A DNA stretch of 64,000 nucleotides from Thiodiazotropha sp037384425. Lineage in GTDB: Bacteria; Pseudomonadota; Gammaproteobacteria; Chromatiales; Chromatiaceae. This document shows, piece by piece, positions 54,573 to 63,376 of this stretch; position 1 is the first letter of the stretch, and every line of letters begins with the position of its first letter. The stretch covers positions 30,948 through 94,947 of the forward strand of contig JARROA010000032.1 in NCBI GenBank assembly GCA_037384425.1. Reading direction: 5' to 3'. Position numbers and translations under genes: made by a program. The notes below the pieces were generated by a model. That model did no database searches and was not told the DNA's origin. It saw only the letters and a program-made list of their open reading frames with translations.

Positions 54573-54645
54573 CGGTGCGGCAAGCCACACCCTACGCAGG
54601 GATCCCGGTTTGGGGGATTTCCGTAGGGTGCGGCTTGCCGCACCG
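54573..54645. repeat. Palindromic repeat pair, family B
   Basis: CGGTGCGGCAAGCCACACC and GGGTGCGGCTTGCCGCACCG are inverted copies 25 bp apart in the 339-bp gap between dnaB and rplI. Each copy is itself a near palindrome. Similar units are at 21778 and 63112. Confidence 0.75.
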
Positions 54646-54700
54646 ATCGATCGCATCGATACGCCCGCTTGCCGGCTCAATCGGCGAGCGGGTATCGGCC

Positions 54701-55150
54701 TCAGGCCTCGGGAACGATGGTCAGCTTGATGGTCGCGTTCACATCCGCGTGCAGATGCAGGTCGACGTCGTACTCGCCGGTGACGCGGAAGGGGCCGTTG
54801 GGCAGCAGCACTTCGCGCTTCTCCAGCTCCTGACCAGCGTCGGTCACGGCCTTGGCGATGTCACCGGTGCCGACGGAACCAAACAAACGGCCCTCGTCGC
54901 CGGACTTGCAGCTGATGCTTATTTCCAGTCCGTCGAGCTTGGCCTTGCGGGCCTCGGCGGAGGTCAGCTTTTCGGCGGCCTCTTTCTCCAGCTCGGCGCG
55001 ACGGGCCTCGAACACCTTCACGTTCTCTTCGGTGGCCGGAACCGCCTTGCCCGCGGGGATGAGGAAGTTACGTCCGTAACCGTTCTTAACATGTACCTTG
55101 TCGCCCAGATCACCCAGGTTATCGACTTTCTGCAACAGAATAATTTCCAT
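54701..55150 (-). CDS. rplI: 50S ribosomal protein bL9
   Basis: The 149-residue product has the bL9 N-terminal RNA-binding domain (MEIILLQKVDNLGDLGDKVH, VKNGYGRNFLIPAGKA), the long connecting helix and the C-terminal domain (LFGSVGTGDIAKAV). The ATG at 55150 is the family start. Between dnaB and the DUF2232 gene, as usual. Confidence 0.97.
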   Translation of the reverse strand: MEIILLQKVDNLGDLGDKVHVKNGYGRNFLIPAGKAVPATEENVKVFEARRAELEKEAAEKLTSAEARKAKLDGLEISISCKSGDEGRLFGSVGTGDIAKAVTDAGQELEKREVLLPNGPFRVTGEYDVDLHLHADVNATIKLTIVPEA

Positions 55151-55211
55151 TGTAATCACCTTCTATAGGTCAAATCTTTCTCTTCAAGGCTGCTTCGCCG
55201 GACGGCCTGAG

Positions 55212-56117
55212 CTAACCCTTGCGGGGAAAGCGGCCGCGGAAGTCGATCCAGACATCCAGCAGTCCGATGGTGACCAGCACCATCGCCATCTGCGGCAAAA
55301 ACAGCAGTAGCAATATGTAGGTTGCGACCAACCAGCGTTGCGAACCCGGCATCGCGCCGAACACCCCGTGGGCCACCGCCAGTCCCTGCGGCAGGAACAC
55401 CGACAGCACCACCAGTCCCAGGCAGTTCAGCCATGCCGGCAGCGTCAGGCCGGGGATCAGCCAGAGCACCAGGGCGGCGGCACCCAGCAGACCCGGCATC
55501 CGGTGCAGTCTCAGCTGACGGAATTCAGCCGAGAAGCCGCCCGGATTGTAGAGCAGCGCCTGCCACCATCTCGCCAGGTAGAGGCTGAACAGCAGCTGCA
55601 ACACGAAGCCTGCCGCCACCACGCCGCACATCAGCGGTGCCAGCTGCGCGATGGCCTCCGCACCCTGGCCCTGATCGAACAGCCCCGCTTCGACAAACCG
55701 CTGCGCCATCGGCTGCAGCTGCTCCCGCCAGAACGCGGTGGCATCGCCGAAGCTGAACATCTGCACGATCACCGCCAGAATGCCCAGACCCAGGCCGGCA
55801 TGGGTAGCCAGGGCCAGGGAGCGGCTGCCGCGCAGCAACCAGGCCAGGAAACCGACAGGCACCCACTGCACCAGCAGGAACACCAGCGCGGGCAATGGAT
55901 TGCCGAAGATCAGCATCATCAGCAACCCGGTCGCCAGGGTGGCCGCCCCCGCGGTCGTGGCACCCGATTTGAGGCCCTGACGCAGGCAGACCAGCCCGAT
56001 ACTTGCGGTGCTCAGCAGTCCGATCAGCGGGAAGATGAGCGAGAGCATCGCCAGTACGGTGGTTACCATCACCGCCTGGGAGAACCGCTGCATCACAAAG
56101 GATGCGAGCCATCTCAT
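55212..56117 (-). CDS. DUF2232 (YybS-like) membrane protein
   Basis: The 301-residue, very hydrophobic protein has about eight transmembrane helices, among them VMVTTVLAMLSLIFPLIGLL and AALVLWLIPGLTLPAWLNCL. The DUF2232 family commonly sits between rpsR and rplI, as here. Its biochemical role is not known. It begins with an ATG at 56117 (MRWLASFVMQ). Confidence 0.88.
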   Translation of the reverse strand: MRWLASFVMQRFSQAVMVTTVLAMLSLIFPLIGLLSTASIGLVCLRQGLKSGATTAGAATLATGLLMMLIFGNPLPALVFLLVQWVPVGFLAWLLRGSRSLALATHAGLGLGILAVIVQMFSFGDATAFWREQLQPMAQRFVEAGLFDQGQGAEAIAQLAPLMCGVVAAGFVLQLLFSLYLARWWQALLYNPGGFSAEFRQLRLHRMPGLLGAAALVLWLIPGLTLPAWLNCLGLVVLSVFLPQGLAVAHGVFGAMPGSQRWLVATYILLLLFLPQMAMVLVTIGLLDVWIDFRGRFPRKG

Positions 56118-56148
56118 GCCGCTGTCCGGTTGGTCAAATCACTCCTTA

Positions 56149-56373
56149 TCAGTGCTGGTCCGTGTACGGCAGCAGGGCCAGATATCGGGCCCGCTTGATC
56201 GCGGTCGACAGCTGACGTTGATACTTTGCCTTGGTACCGGTGATGCGGCTTGGAACTATCTTGCCGCTCTCACTGATGTATGCCTTGAGCAGGTTGAGAT
56301 CCTTGTAGTCGATCTCGGTTATGCCCTCCGCCGTGAAACGGCAGTATTTCTTGCGACGAAAAAAACGCGCCAT
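56149..56373 (-). CDS. rpsR: 30S ribosomal protein bS18
   Basis: The 74-residue protein matches bS18 (FFRRKKYCRFTAEGITEIDY, SRITGTKAKYQRQL, IKRARYLALLPYTD). It forms a heterodimer with bS6, encoded 25 bp upstream, on the 30S platform. Confidence 0.97.
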   Translation of the reverse strand: MARFFRRKKYCRFTAEGITEIDYKDLNLLKAYISESGKIVPSRITGTKAKYQRQLSTAIKRARYLALLPYTDQH

Positions 56374-56398
56374 GTGCTTATTCCTCTCTCAACCCTGG

Positions 56399-56800
56399 TT
56401 ACTCTTCTTCATCGGAATCATTGTCATCCGAACCGCTCTCCGCCTCTTCGCGACGGCGTGAAGAGCCACTGTCATCGTCATCCTGGGACTTGGCCAGCTG
56501 CGAGACTTCGGTGATCGCCTCGTCGCGACGGATGATCAGGTTGCGAAGGACCGCATCGTTGAAGCGGAACGCACTCTCGAGCTCCGACAGCGCATCGCCA
56601 TCGCACTCGATGTTCATCAGCACGTAGTGTGCCTTGTGGATTTTGTTGATGGGGTATGCCAGCTGACGACGGCCCCAATCCTCCAGGCGGTGGATGGCGC
56701 CACCCTTGGATTCGATGCCCGAGCGGTAACGCTCGATCATAGCGGGTACCTGTTCACTCTGGTCCGGATGGACCAGGAACACGACTTCATAGTGCCTCAT
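56399..56800 (-). CDS. rpsF: 30S ribosomal protein bS6
   Basis: The 133-residue protein has the bS6 fold (MRHYEVVFLVHPDQSEQVPA, GGAIHRLEDWGRRQLAYPIN, IRRDEAITEVS). A long acidic and serine-rich tail (DDDDSGSSRRREEAESGSDD) follows, as in E. coli where the tail receives glutamates by RimK. It heads the rpsF-rpsR-DUF2232-rplI operon. Confidence 0.97.
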   Translation of the reverse strand: MRHYEVVFLVHPDQSEQVPAMIERYRSGIESKGGAIHRLEDWGRRQLAYPINKIHKAHYVLMNIECDGDALSELESAFRFNDAVLRNLIIRRDEAITEVSQLAKSQDDDDSGSSRRREEAESGSDDNDSDEEE

Positions 56801-56823
56801 TGTCTCTCCTTACGGTTTAGGCA

Positions 56824-56846
56824 GCCTCCCGCAACGGCGGTGAGGC
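56824..56846 (-). promoter_or_regulatory. Possible S6:S18 autoregulatory leader hairpin
   Basis: Read leftward, GCCTC-A-CCGC-CGTT-GCGG-GAGGC forms a hairpin in the rpsF 5' leader, followed by AAACCG. rpsF leaders in many bacteria carry an S6:S18-binding structure with a CCG element. The match is suggestive only. Confidence 0.35.
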
Positions 56847-56882
56847 AAGGAGTGGCGCCCCTCGGGGCACCAGGGAGCGCGA

Positions 56883-56911
56883 ATTCTAACGAATCAAGGG
56901 GTTATTCGCAA
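56883..56911 (-). promoter_or_regulatory. Sigma-70 promoter of the rpsF operon
   Basis: Read leftward, TTGCGA (-35), 17 bp, TAGAAT (-10), about 80 bp upstream of the rpsF start codon. Spacing is optimal and both boxes have two departures or fewer from consensus. Confidence 0.65.
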
Positions 56912-57000
56912 CATGGGAATGCGCGTTGCGCCAATCCGGTTGGATCAGCGCAACGGCATGAAAAGAGATGAAAAAATCCTGCCCAGGCGGCGAACCGGCG

Positions 57001-57750
57001 TCAGAAATCGGCCTCGATGCCCAGAAACAGGCCGTCGAAGCTCCAATCGGCATAGATGCCGTCGAGATCGTCCAGCTCCAGGTCAAAGCGGCGGTAGCCG
57101 CCACGCAGGCTGAAATCGACCGCCATGTTGTCGATCAGGGTGTAGGCGGCGCCTGCCTGATAGTCGCGCAGGGTGTGATCGCCGACACTCAGCAGGTTGA
57201 AGTCACCGAAGACGGAAAAGCGGGTGGTGGGGATACCAAACTGGACAGCGCCGTAGAGCATCGGCACCAGCCCCTTGAAGGTCTCCTTGGAGCGGTTGCT
57301 TCCATCGCTGACCAGCACGTCGCCATCCAGGTATTTGCCGTTCAAGCCCAGGTCGAAGCTGACGGCATCGTTGTCGAGCAGTTCGTAGTAGAAAATGAAG
57401 TCACTGCTCTGCAGATTGAATTCGGTCCCCAGGCTGGTGTTGGCGGGATAGCTGACGCCGCCGAAGTTGAAGGTGCGATGGATATCGGTCTGCCCGCTGC
57501 TCGACATGTCGGCGAAACGCAAACGGAAATTGGGGATCAGCGGTACCGGATGTTCCAGGGCGAAGGAGAAGGCGGCTGGCGTTTCCGAGCCGTGGTCGAA
57601 ACCCTGCAGGTCGCTGCTGTCGGCCAGGGAGCCCGAGGAGTCCATGTCCCAGGCATCGACGCTCATGGTCAGGCCCAATACGGCATCCGCCTGCGCTGTA
57701 CCGGCTGCCAATCCAGCGATCAGCAGCACTGCGATCTGTCGTTTCAACAT
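57001..57750 (-). CDS. Outer membrane beta-barrel protein (TIGR04219-like)
   Basis: The 249-residue protein has a signal peptide (MLKRQIAVLLIAGLAAGTAQ, cleavage after AQA) and alternating beta strands. It ends in a terminal phenylalanine (FDGLFLGIEADF), the mark of outer membrane barrels. The pattern (LRFADMSSSGQTD, FIFYYELLDNDAVSFDLGLN, FSLRGGYRRFDLELDDLDG) resembles the TIGR04219 family of small outer membrane proteins of unknown role. It lies alone between rpsF and rlmB, likely its own transcript. Confidence 0.82.
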   Translation of the reverse strand: MLKRQIAVLLIAGLAAGTAQADAVLGLTMSVDAWDMDSSGSLADSSDLQGFDHGSETPAAFSFALEHPVPLIPNFRLRFADMSSSGQTDIHRTFNFGGVSYPANTSLGTEFNLQSSDFIFYYELLDNDAVSFDLGLNGKYLDGDVLVSDGSNRSKETFKGLVPMLYGAVQFGIPTTRFSVFGDFNLLSVGDHTLRDYQAGAAYTLIDNMAVDFSLRGGYRRFDLELDDLDGIYADWSFDGLFLGIEADF

Positions 57751-57795
57751 CTTATTCTTACCTCGTTATCCCGAACCCGGCGTCAGACCGGAACC

Positions 57796-58545
57796 TCAAC
57801 CGACCTGTCGTTGCCGCACCGCCTCATAGAGTGTCACACCTGTGGCCACTGAAACATTGAGGCTCTCCACAGTTCCGGCCATTGGTAGCCTGACCAGCAA
57901 GTCACATTGCTCCCGCGTGAGCCGGCGCAGGCCCTTACCCTCGCCGCCCATGACGATCGCCAGGGGGCCCTTCATATCACAATCATAGAGTAGATTCCCG
58001 GCCTCGCCGGCAGTCCCGATCAGCCACACCCCTTCCTGCTTCAGCCACTTCAGGGTACGTGCCAGATTGGTCACCTGAACGAACGGAAGGCTCTCGGCGG
58101 CCCCGCTGGCCACCTTCCTCACCGTCGCGTTCAGCCCCGCGGAACGGTCCCGCGGCGTGATCACCGCATGCACTCCCGCCCCCTCGGCGGTGCGCAGACA
58201 GGCCCCCAGATTGTGGGGATCCTGCACCTCGTCCAGCACCAGCAGGAACGGCGGCTCCTCAAGGCGTTTCAGCAGGGCCTTCAGATAGGGTTCGTCCTGC
58301 GTCTGCTGTGGACGCAAGCGGGCCACCACGCCCTGATGACGACCGCCGCCGGCAAGCCCGTCCAGCTCATCGACGCCGACCTGGCGCAGTTTGACGCCCG
58401 TCTCTGCGGCCAGGCTGACGATCTCATGCGCCCGCCGGTCCTGGCGCCCCCGGTCCAGCAGCACCTCGCTCACCCGTTGCGGCCGATGCAGGGCGCTGCG
58501 GACCGCATGCAGGCCGAAGATCCACTCCTCAGCCGGCGCGCTCAT
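57796..58545 (-). CDS. rlmB: 23S rRNA (guanosine-2'-O)-methyltransferase RlmB
   Basis: RlmB methylates the ribose of G2251 in 23S rRNA. The 249-residue SpoU-family protein has an N-terminal substrate-binding domain (IFGLHAVRSAL) and a SPOUT domain with DPHNLGACLRTAEGAG, VMGGEGKGLRRLT and the knot motif SLNVSVATGVTLYEAVR. The ATG at 58545 overlaps the rnr stop as ATGA; the two genes are coupled as in E. coli. Confidence 0.96.
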   Translation of the reverse strand: MSAPAEEWIFGLHAVRSALHRPQRVSEVLLDRGRQDRRAHEIVSLAAETGVKLRQVGVDELDGLAGGGRHQGVVARLRPQQTQDEPYLKALLKRLEEPPFLLVLDEVQDPHNLGACLRTAEGAGVHAVITPRDRSAGLNATVRKVASGAAESLPFVQVTNLARTLKWLKQEGVWLIGTAGEAGNLLYDCDMKGPLAIVMGGEGKGLRRLTREQCDLLVRLPMAGTVESLNVSVATGVTLYEAVRQRQVG

Positions 58546-60860
58546 GCCGTCGATTTGGTGCGGCTGCGACGCCGCTTCTTTTTCGGCGCCGTGGTGCCCT
58601 TCCCGCTCTTCCCGGCCTTGGCTGATGCCGGCTTCTTGTCCGACTTGCGCAAACGCCCGCGCTTACGCCCGCCCCCGATCTCTCCGGCCGGGAGAAAATC
58701 GATCTTGCGGTCGTCCAGGTTGACGTTGGCCACCTTGATGGTGAGCGGATCGCCGAGTCTCAGCACCTTGCCGGTACGTTCCCCGGTCAGCCGGTGGCCG
58801 ACCGGATCGTAGTGATAGTAGTCGTTGTCCAGCGCAGTGATGTGGACCAGACCGTCGACATAGATAGCCTCCAGCTCGACGAAGACGCCGAAGGAGTTGA
58901 CGCTGGTGATGATGCCGTTGAAGGTCTCCCCCACCTTGTCCTGCATGTACTCGCACTTGAGCCAGTCGAGGGCGTCCCGGGTCGCCTCGTCGGCCTTGCG
59001 CTCGGTGCTGGAGCAGTGTTCGCCCATGCCCTGCAGATCGGCCTTGGTGTAGTCGAAGTCGTCGGCGCTGCCGCCGTCGATGATGTGCTTCAGGGCCCGG
59101 TGCACAATCAGATCGGGGTAACGGCGGATGGGTGAGGTGAAGTGGGTGTAGGCCTGATAGGAGAGCCCGAAGTGGCCCACGTTGTCGGAGCTGTAGACCG
59201 CCTGAGAGAGCGAGCGCAGCAGCACGGTCTGAATCAGGTGCCGGTCGGGGCGGTCGCTGATCTGCTCCAGCAGCTGGGCGTAATCGCCCGCCTGCGGTTT
59301 CTTGCCGCCGCTCAGGCTCAAGCCCAGTTCGCCGAGGAATTCCCGCAGATCGGTCAGCTTCTCCTCGGCCGGTCCCTCGTGGATGCGGTAGAGGGCGGGC
59401 TGCTTCCTGCGCAGCAGCAGCTTGGCCGCGGCCACGTTGGCCGCCAGCATGCACTCCTCGATCAGGCGGTGGGCGTCGTTGCGCTCCACCGGCACGATAC
59501 GCTCCACCCGCTGCTGGGCATTGAACTCGATACGGGTCTCGGTGGTGTCGAAGTCGATGGCACCCCGTTGCGCCCGCTGCGACTGCAGGGCCTTGAACAG
59601 GTCATGCAGATGCTGCAGATGGGGCACCAGCTGTTTGTACCGCTTGCGCAGCTTGGCGTCGCCCTGCAGCAGGGCCGCCACGTCGTCGTAGATCAGCCGG
59701 GCGTGGGAGCGCATCACGGCGGGGAAGAATTTCGAGCGTTTGACCGCACCCTCCCGGTCGATGTAGAGCTCGCAGGTCATGCAGAGCCGGTCCACCTCGG
59801 GGTTGATGGAGCAGAGTCCGTTGGAGAGCACCTCCGGCAGCATGGGGATCACCCGATCGGGGAAGTAGACCGAGTTGCCCCGCGCCCGCGCCTCCTGATC
59901 CAGGGCCGAGCCCGGCTGTACATAGTGGGAGACGTCGGCGATGGAGACCAGCAGACGCCAGCCTTTGGGTTTCGGCTCGCAGAAGACGGCGTCGTCGAAG
60001 TCCCGCGAGTCGGCACCGTCGATGGTTACTAGAGGCAGATGCCGCAGATCGACACGTCCCTGCTTGTCGGCCTCCATGACCTCGGGCACCAGGCCGGCGG
60101 TCTGCCGGTCGACCTCCTCGGGCCAGACGTTGCGGATGTTGTGGGTGCGGATGGCGATGTCGGTCTCCATCCCCGGACCCATGTGGTCGCCGAGGATCTC
60201 GACGATGCGTCCGATGGGCGGGGTGCGTTTGGTGGGTTGGTCGATGATCTCCGCCACCACCATCTGGCCCTTGCGCGCCTCGCCGATCTCGCTGCTGGGA
60301 ATCACGATGTCCTTGCTCAGCCGCTTGGAGTCCGGCACCACGAAGCCGACGCCGCTCTCCTGGTAGAGCTTGCCCACTACGGTATGGGTGTTGCGCTCCA
60401 GCACCTCCACCACCGCGCCCTCGAGCCGGTTACGCCGGTCCATGCCGGTGACCCGCACCACCGCGCGGTCGTCGTGCAGCAGGGGGCGCATCTCCTTGAA
60501 CGAGAGGTAGAGATCGTCACCCCCGTCGTCGGGCTTGAGGAAGCCGAAGCCGTCGGGATGACCAATGACCCGACCGACGATCAGGTCGCGCTTGTTGACC
60601 AGACAGTAGTTGTCCTTGCGGTTGCGCACCAGCTGACCGTCGCGTTCCATAGCCAACAGCCGGCGACGCAGGGCCTCCAACTGCTCCTCGTCGTCGAGTT
60701 CCAACAGCTGGGCGATACCGTTGAAATCCATCGGCACGCCCCGCTCCTCGAGTGCCTGCATGATGAATTCGCGACTGGGGATGGGGTTGTCGTACTTTTT
60801 CGCCTCGCGGGCGTGGTAGGGATCCTTGGGACTGGACCGCCGCTTGTTTTTTCTAGCCAC
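58542..60860 (-). CDS. rnr: Ribonuclease R
   Basis: RNase R is a processive 3'-5' exoribonuclease that degrades structured RNA. The 772-residue product has an N-terminal helix-turn-helix, two cold-shock domains, an RNB catalytic domain (DGADSRDFDDAVFCE with the metal-binding aspartates, about residues 282-296), an S1 domain and a lysine/arginine-rich tail (KRGRLRKSDKKPASAKAGKS). Its start codon is GTG at 60860. Length is normal. Confidence 0.96.
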   Translation of the reverse strand: MARKNKRRSSPKDPYHAREAKKYDNPIPSREFIMQALEERGVPMDFNGIAQLLELDDEEQLEALRRRLLAMERDGQLVRNRKDNYCLVNKRDLIVGRVIGHPDGFGFLKPDDGGDDLYLSFKEMRPLLHDDRAVVRVTGMDRRNRLEGAVVEVLERNTHTVVGKLYQESGVGFVVPDSKRLSKDIVIPSSEIGEARKGQMVVAEIIDQPTKRTPPIGRIVEILGDHMGPGMETDIAIRTHNIRNVWPEEVDRQTAGLVPEVMEADKQGRVDLRHLPLVTIDGADSRDFDDAVFCEPKPKGWRLLVSIADVSHYVQPGSALDQEARARGNSVYFPDRVIPMLPEVLSNGLCSINPEVDRLCMTCELYIDREGAVKRSKFFPAVMRSHARLIYDDVAALLQGDAKLRKRYKQLVPHLQHLHDLFKALQSQRAQRGAIDFDTTETRIEFNAQQRVERIVPVERNDAHRLIEECMLAANVAAAKLLLRRKQPALYRIHEGPAEEKLTDLREFLGELGLSLSGGKKPQAGDYAQLLEQISDRPDRHLIQTVLLRSLSQAVYSSDNVGHFGLSYQAYTHFTSPIRRYPDLIVHRALKHIIDGGSADDFDYTKADLQGMGEHCSSTERKADEATRDALDWLKCEYMQDKVGETFNGIITSVNSFGVFVELEAIYVDGLVHITALDNDYYHYDPVGHRLTGERTGKVLRLGDPLTIKVANVNLDDRKIDFLPAGEIGGGRKRGRLRKSDKKPASAKAGKSGKGTTAPKKKRRRSRTKSTA

Positions 60861-61061
60861 GTCTTGTGTTGTCTTTGTTTGCTTTAAAAAAAGCTATTTT
60901 ATCACTTCATTCGCCAATACCCCATGTAAATTGTTGCCGTCGAAGCAGTTTCGAGATCCAGCAATAATTCTGAAAACGTGCGGACAAGGCTCTGCCGTGG
61001 ATTTCTCCAATGATTTTGCGCAGACTGCAACGGATTCCATGCAGACCGGGAACCGCCAGCG

Positions 61062-63044
61062 ATGAACATCCATACCCTTCAGATCATTCTGCTGCTGCTC
61101 GGTGTGGCGGTGCTGACGGTGACCCTGTTTCGGCGTCTCCACCTGCCGCCGATCCTGGGCTATCTGCTGGTCGGTATCCTGGTCGGACCTTTCGGCAGTG
61201 AACTGGTCGCCTCCAACGAGGACACCCGTTTTCTCGCCGAGTTCGGTGTTGTCTTCCTGCTGTTCATGATCGGCCTGGAGTTCTCCTTGCCGCAGATGAT
61301 CGCCATGAAGGGGAGCGTCTTCGGGCTCGGCGGCAGCCAGGTCGTGATCACCGGCGCTTCCATCGCCCTGCTGGCCTGGCTGTTGGGTCTGACGCCCGAA
61401 GCAGCGCTGATCACGGGCGCCATCCTCGCCCTCTCCTCCACCGCCATCGTCATCAAGCAGCTCTCGGAGCAGGTGGAGCTCAACTCGGAACACGGGCGAC
61501 TCGGCGTCAGCATCCTGCTGTTTCAGGACCTGGCGGTGATCCCGCTGCTGGTGGTGATTCCGATCCTCGCCGGCAACAGCGCGTCCGGCCTGCTGCTGCC
61601 GCTGACCCTGGCGGTGGCGAAGGCGGCCCTGGTCTTCGTCGTCATCATGGCCATCGGTCACTGGCTGCTACGCCCCCTGTTTCACGAAATCGCCCGCGCC
61701 CGCTCCGCCGAGCTCTTTACCCTCACCGTGCTGCTGGTCTCTCTCACCGCCGCCTGGCTCACCCACGAGGCGGGACTGTCGCTGGCGCTGGGCGCTTTCC
61801 TGGCCGGCATGATGCTGGGCGAGACCGAATACCGGCACCAGATCGAAGCCGATATCCGTCCCTTCCAGGACGTCTTTCTCGGCCTCTTCTTCGTCACCGT
61901 CGGCATGCGGGTCGATCTGCTCTCCCTGTTGCCGATCCTGCACTGGGTGGTGCTGCTCTCCCTGGGCCTGATTCTGTTCAAAGCCGCGGTGATCCTGTTG
62001 CTGGTCCGCCTCAACGGACGCTCCACCGCCATCGCCTTTCGCAGCGGCCTGCTGTTGGCCCAGGGTGGCGAGTTCGGTTTCGTGATGCTGGACCTGTCGC
62101 TGGGACACGAACTGATGCCGGCGGCGGCGAGTCAATTGCTGTTCGCCGCCATCATCATCAGCATGGCCTGCTCCCCCTTTCTGATTCGCTACAACCAGCG
62201 CCTGACCCAGAGCTTCTGCCATCTGCGTAGCGGCGGCGAAACCGCCGGCGGTATCCGCGAGATCAAGGCGGAAACCCGGGAGATGGAGCGCCACGTCATC
62301 CTCTGCGGCTACGGCCGTATTGGCCAGAACATCGGCCGGTTGCTGTCGCAGGAGGGCTTCCCCTATGTGGCGCTCGATCTCGATCCCGGCGTGGTGCGCG
62401 AGGCCCACGAAGCCGGCGAGCCGGTCCACTTCGGCGATGCGGTGCGTCATGAGATCCTGCAAGCCGCCGGTCTCGAGCACGCCAGTGCAGTGGTACTGAC
62501 CTTCGAGGACTACCCCAGCGCGATGAAGATCCTGACCCACGTCAAAGAGGAGGTGCCGGACCTGCCGGTGCTGGTGCGCACCAAGGACGACAGCCACATG
62601 GAGGAGCTGGAGCGCGCCGGGGCCGCCGAGGTGATGCCGGAAGCGGTGGAGGCGAGTCTGATGATGGGCGGTCAGCTGCTGTTGCTGCTGAAGGTGCCCG
62701 GTTCGCGCATCTTCAAGATCATGCGTGATATCCGACAGAACCAATACAAGCTGCTGCGTGACTTCTTCCACGGCGAGGAGTCGACGGACATCGAACACGC
62801 CGACGCCTACCAGGAGCGGCTGCACACTGTGAGCCTGCCGGAACAGGCTTTCGCCGTCGATCACACCATCGAGCAGCTGCATCTGTGGGACTGGGATGTG
62901 AGCATCACCGCGGTGCGCCGCGGCGGTATCCGCGGCGAGTCACCGGGCCCGGAGACCCGTCTGCAGGCCGGCGACGTGCTGGTGCTGGCCGGTACGCCGC
63001 AGCATCTGGAGCATGCGGAAGGGTTATTGCTCTATGGGCATTGA
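61062..63044 (+). CDS. Monovalent cation:proton antiporter-2 (Kef-type) with TrkA domains
   Basis: The 660-residue protein has about twelve transmembrane helices forming a CPA2 sodium/proton exchanger domain (PPILGYLLVGILVGPFG, ALSSTAIVIKQL). A cytosolic TrkA-N domain starts near residue 411 (HVILCGYGRIGQNIGRLL) and a TrkA-C domain spans about 575-660. This layout is that of KefB/KefC and YbaL-type glutathione- or nucleotide-gated potassium efflux. No KefF/KefG ancillary gene is adjacent, so gating and ion are uncertain. Divergent from rnr. Confidence 0.88.
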   Translation: MNIHTLQIILLLLGVAVLTVTLFRRLHLPPILGYLLVGILVGPFGSELVASNEDTRFLAEFGVVFLLFMIGLEFSLPQMIAMKGSVFGLGGSQVVITGASIALLAWLLGLTPEAALITGAILALSSTAIVIKQLSEQVELNSEHGRLGVSILLFQDLAVIPLLVVIPILAGNSASGLLLPLTLAVAKAALVFVVIMAIGHWLLRPLFHEIARARSAELFTLTVLLVSLTAAWLTHEAGLSLALGAFLAGMMLGETEYRHQIEADIRPFQDVFLGLFFVTVGMRVDLLSLLPILHWVVLLSLGLILFKAAVILLLVRLNGRSTAIAFRSGLLLAQGGEFGFVMLDLSLGHELMPAAASQLLFAAIIISMACSPFLIRYNQRLTQSFCHLRSGGETAGGIREIKAETREMERHVILCGYGRIGQNIGRLLSQEGFPYVALDLDPGVVREAHEAGEPVHFGDAVRHEILQAAGLEHASAVVLTFEDYPSAMKILTHVKEEVPDLPVLVRTKDDSHMEELERAGAAEVMPEAVEASLMMGGQLLLLLKVPGSRIFKIMRDIRQNQYKLLRDFFHGEESTDIEHADAYQERLHTVSLPEQAFAVDHTIEQLHLWDWDVSITAVRRGGIRGESPGPETRLQAGDVLVLAGTPQHLEHAEGLLLYGH

Positions 63045-63111
63045 TTGCTGTTCAGTCCGTCAATGAACACGAAAGCAGGCAATTGGTGGCGATGTCTTTC
63101 GATCGGTTAAT

Positions 63112-63171
63112 CGGTGCGGCAAGCCACACCCCCTACAGGTCGGCTCATGCGTAGGGTGCGGCTTGCTGCAT
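63112..63171. repeat. Palindromic repeat pair, family B
   Basis: CGGTGCGGCAAGCCACACC and GTAGGGTGCGGCTTGCTGCA, inverted copies about 20 bp apart, as at 54573-54645. Located in the 332-bp gap between convergent antiporter and lysS genes. Confidence 0.75.
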
Positions 63172-63226
63172 CGGATGACTTTACAGACTCATGTCCGGCT
63201 GAACATGAGATAAACGACTGAAGCAA

Positions 63227-63305
63227 GTAGCCTGGATGGAGCGAAGCGGAATCCAGGGTCAGGACGAAAGCCATCCCGGATTCCGCTTCGCTCCATCCGG
63301 GCTAC
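63227..63305. repeat. Dispersed palindromic repeat, family A, two inverted units
   Basis: AGCCTGGATGGAGCGAAGCG and CGCTTCGCTCCATCCGGGCT are inverted with about 30 bp between, the same compound layout as 8825-8896. Intergenic, 3' of lysS. Confidence 0.8.
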
Positions 63306-63376
63306 GGGCCGCTCATCCCCTTAGTCTGTCAATCCGCATGAATACCCTGCGCGTTCAATCGCGAACTGGATAACGA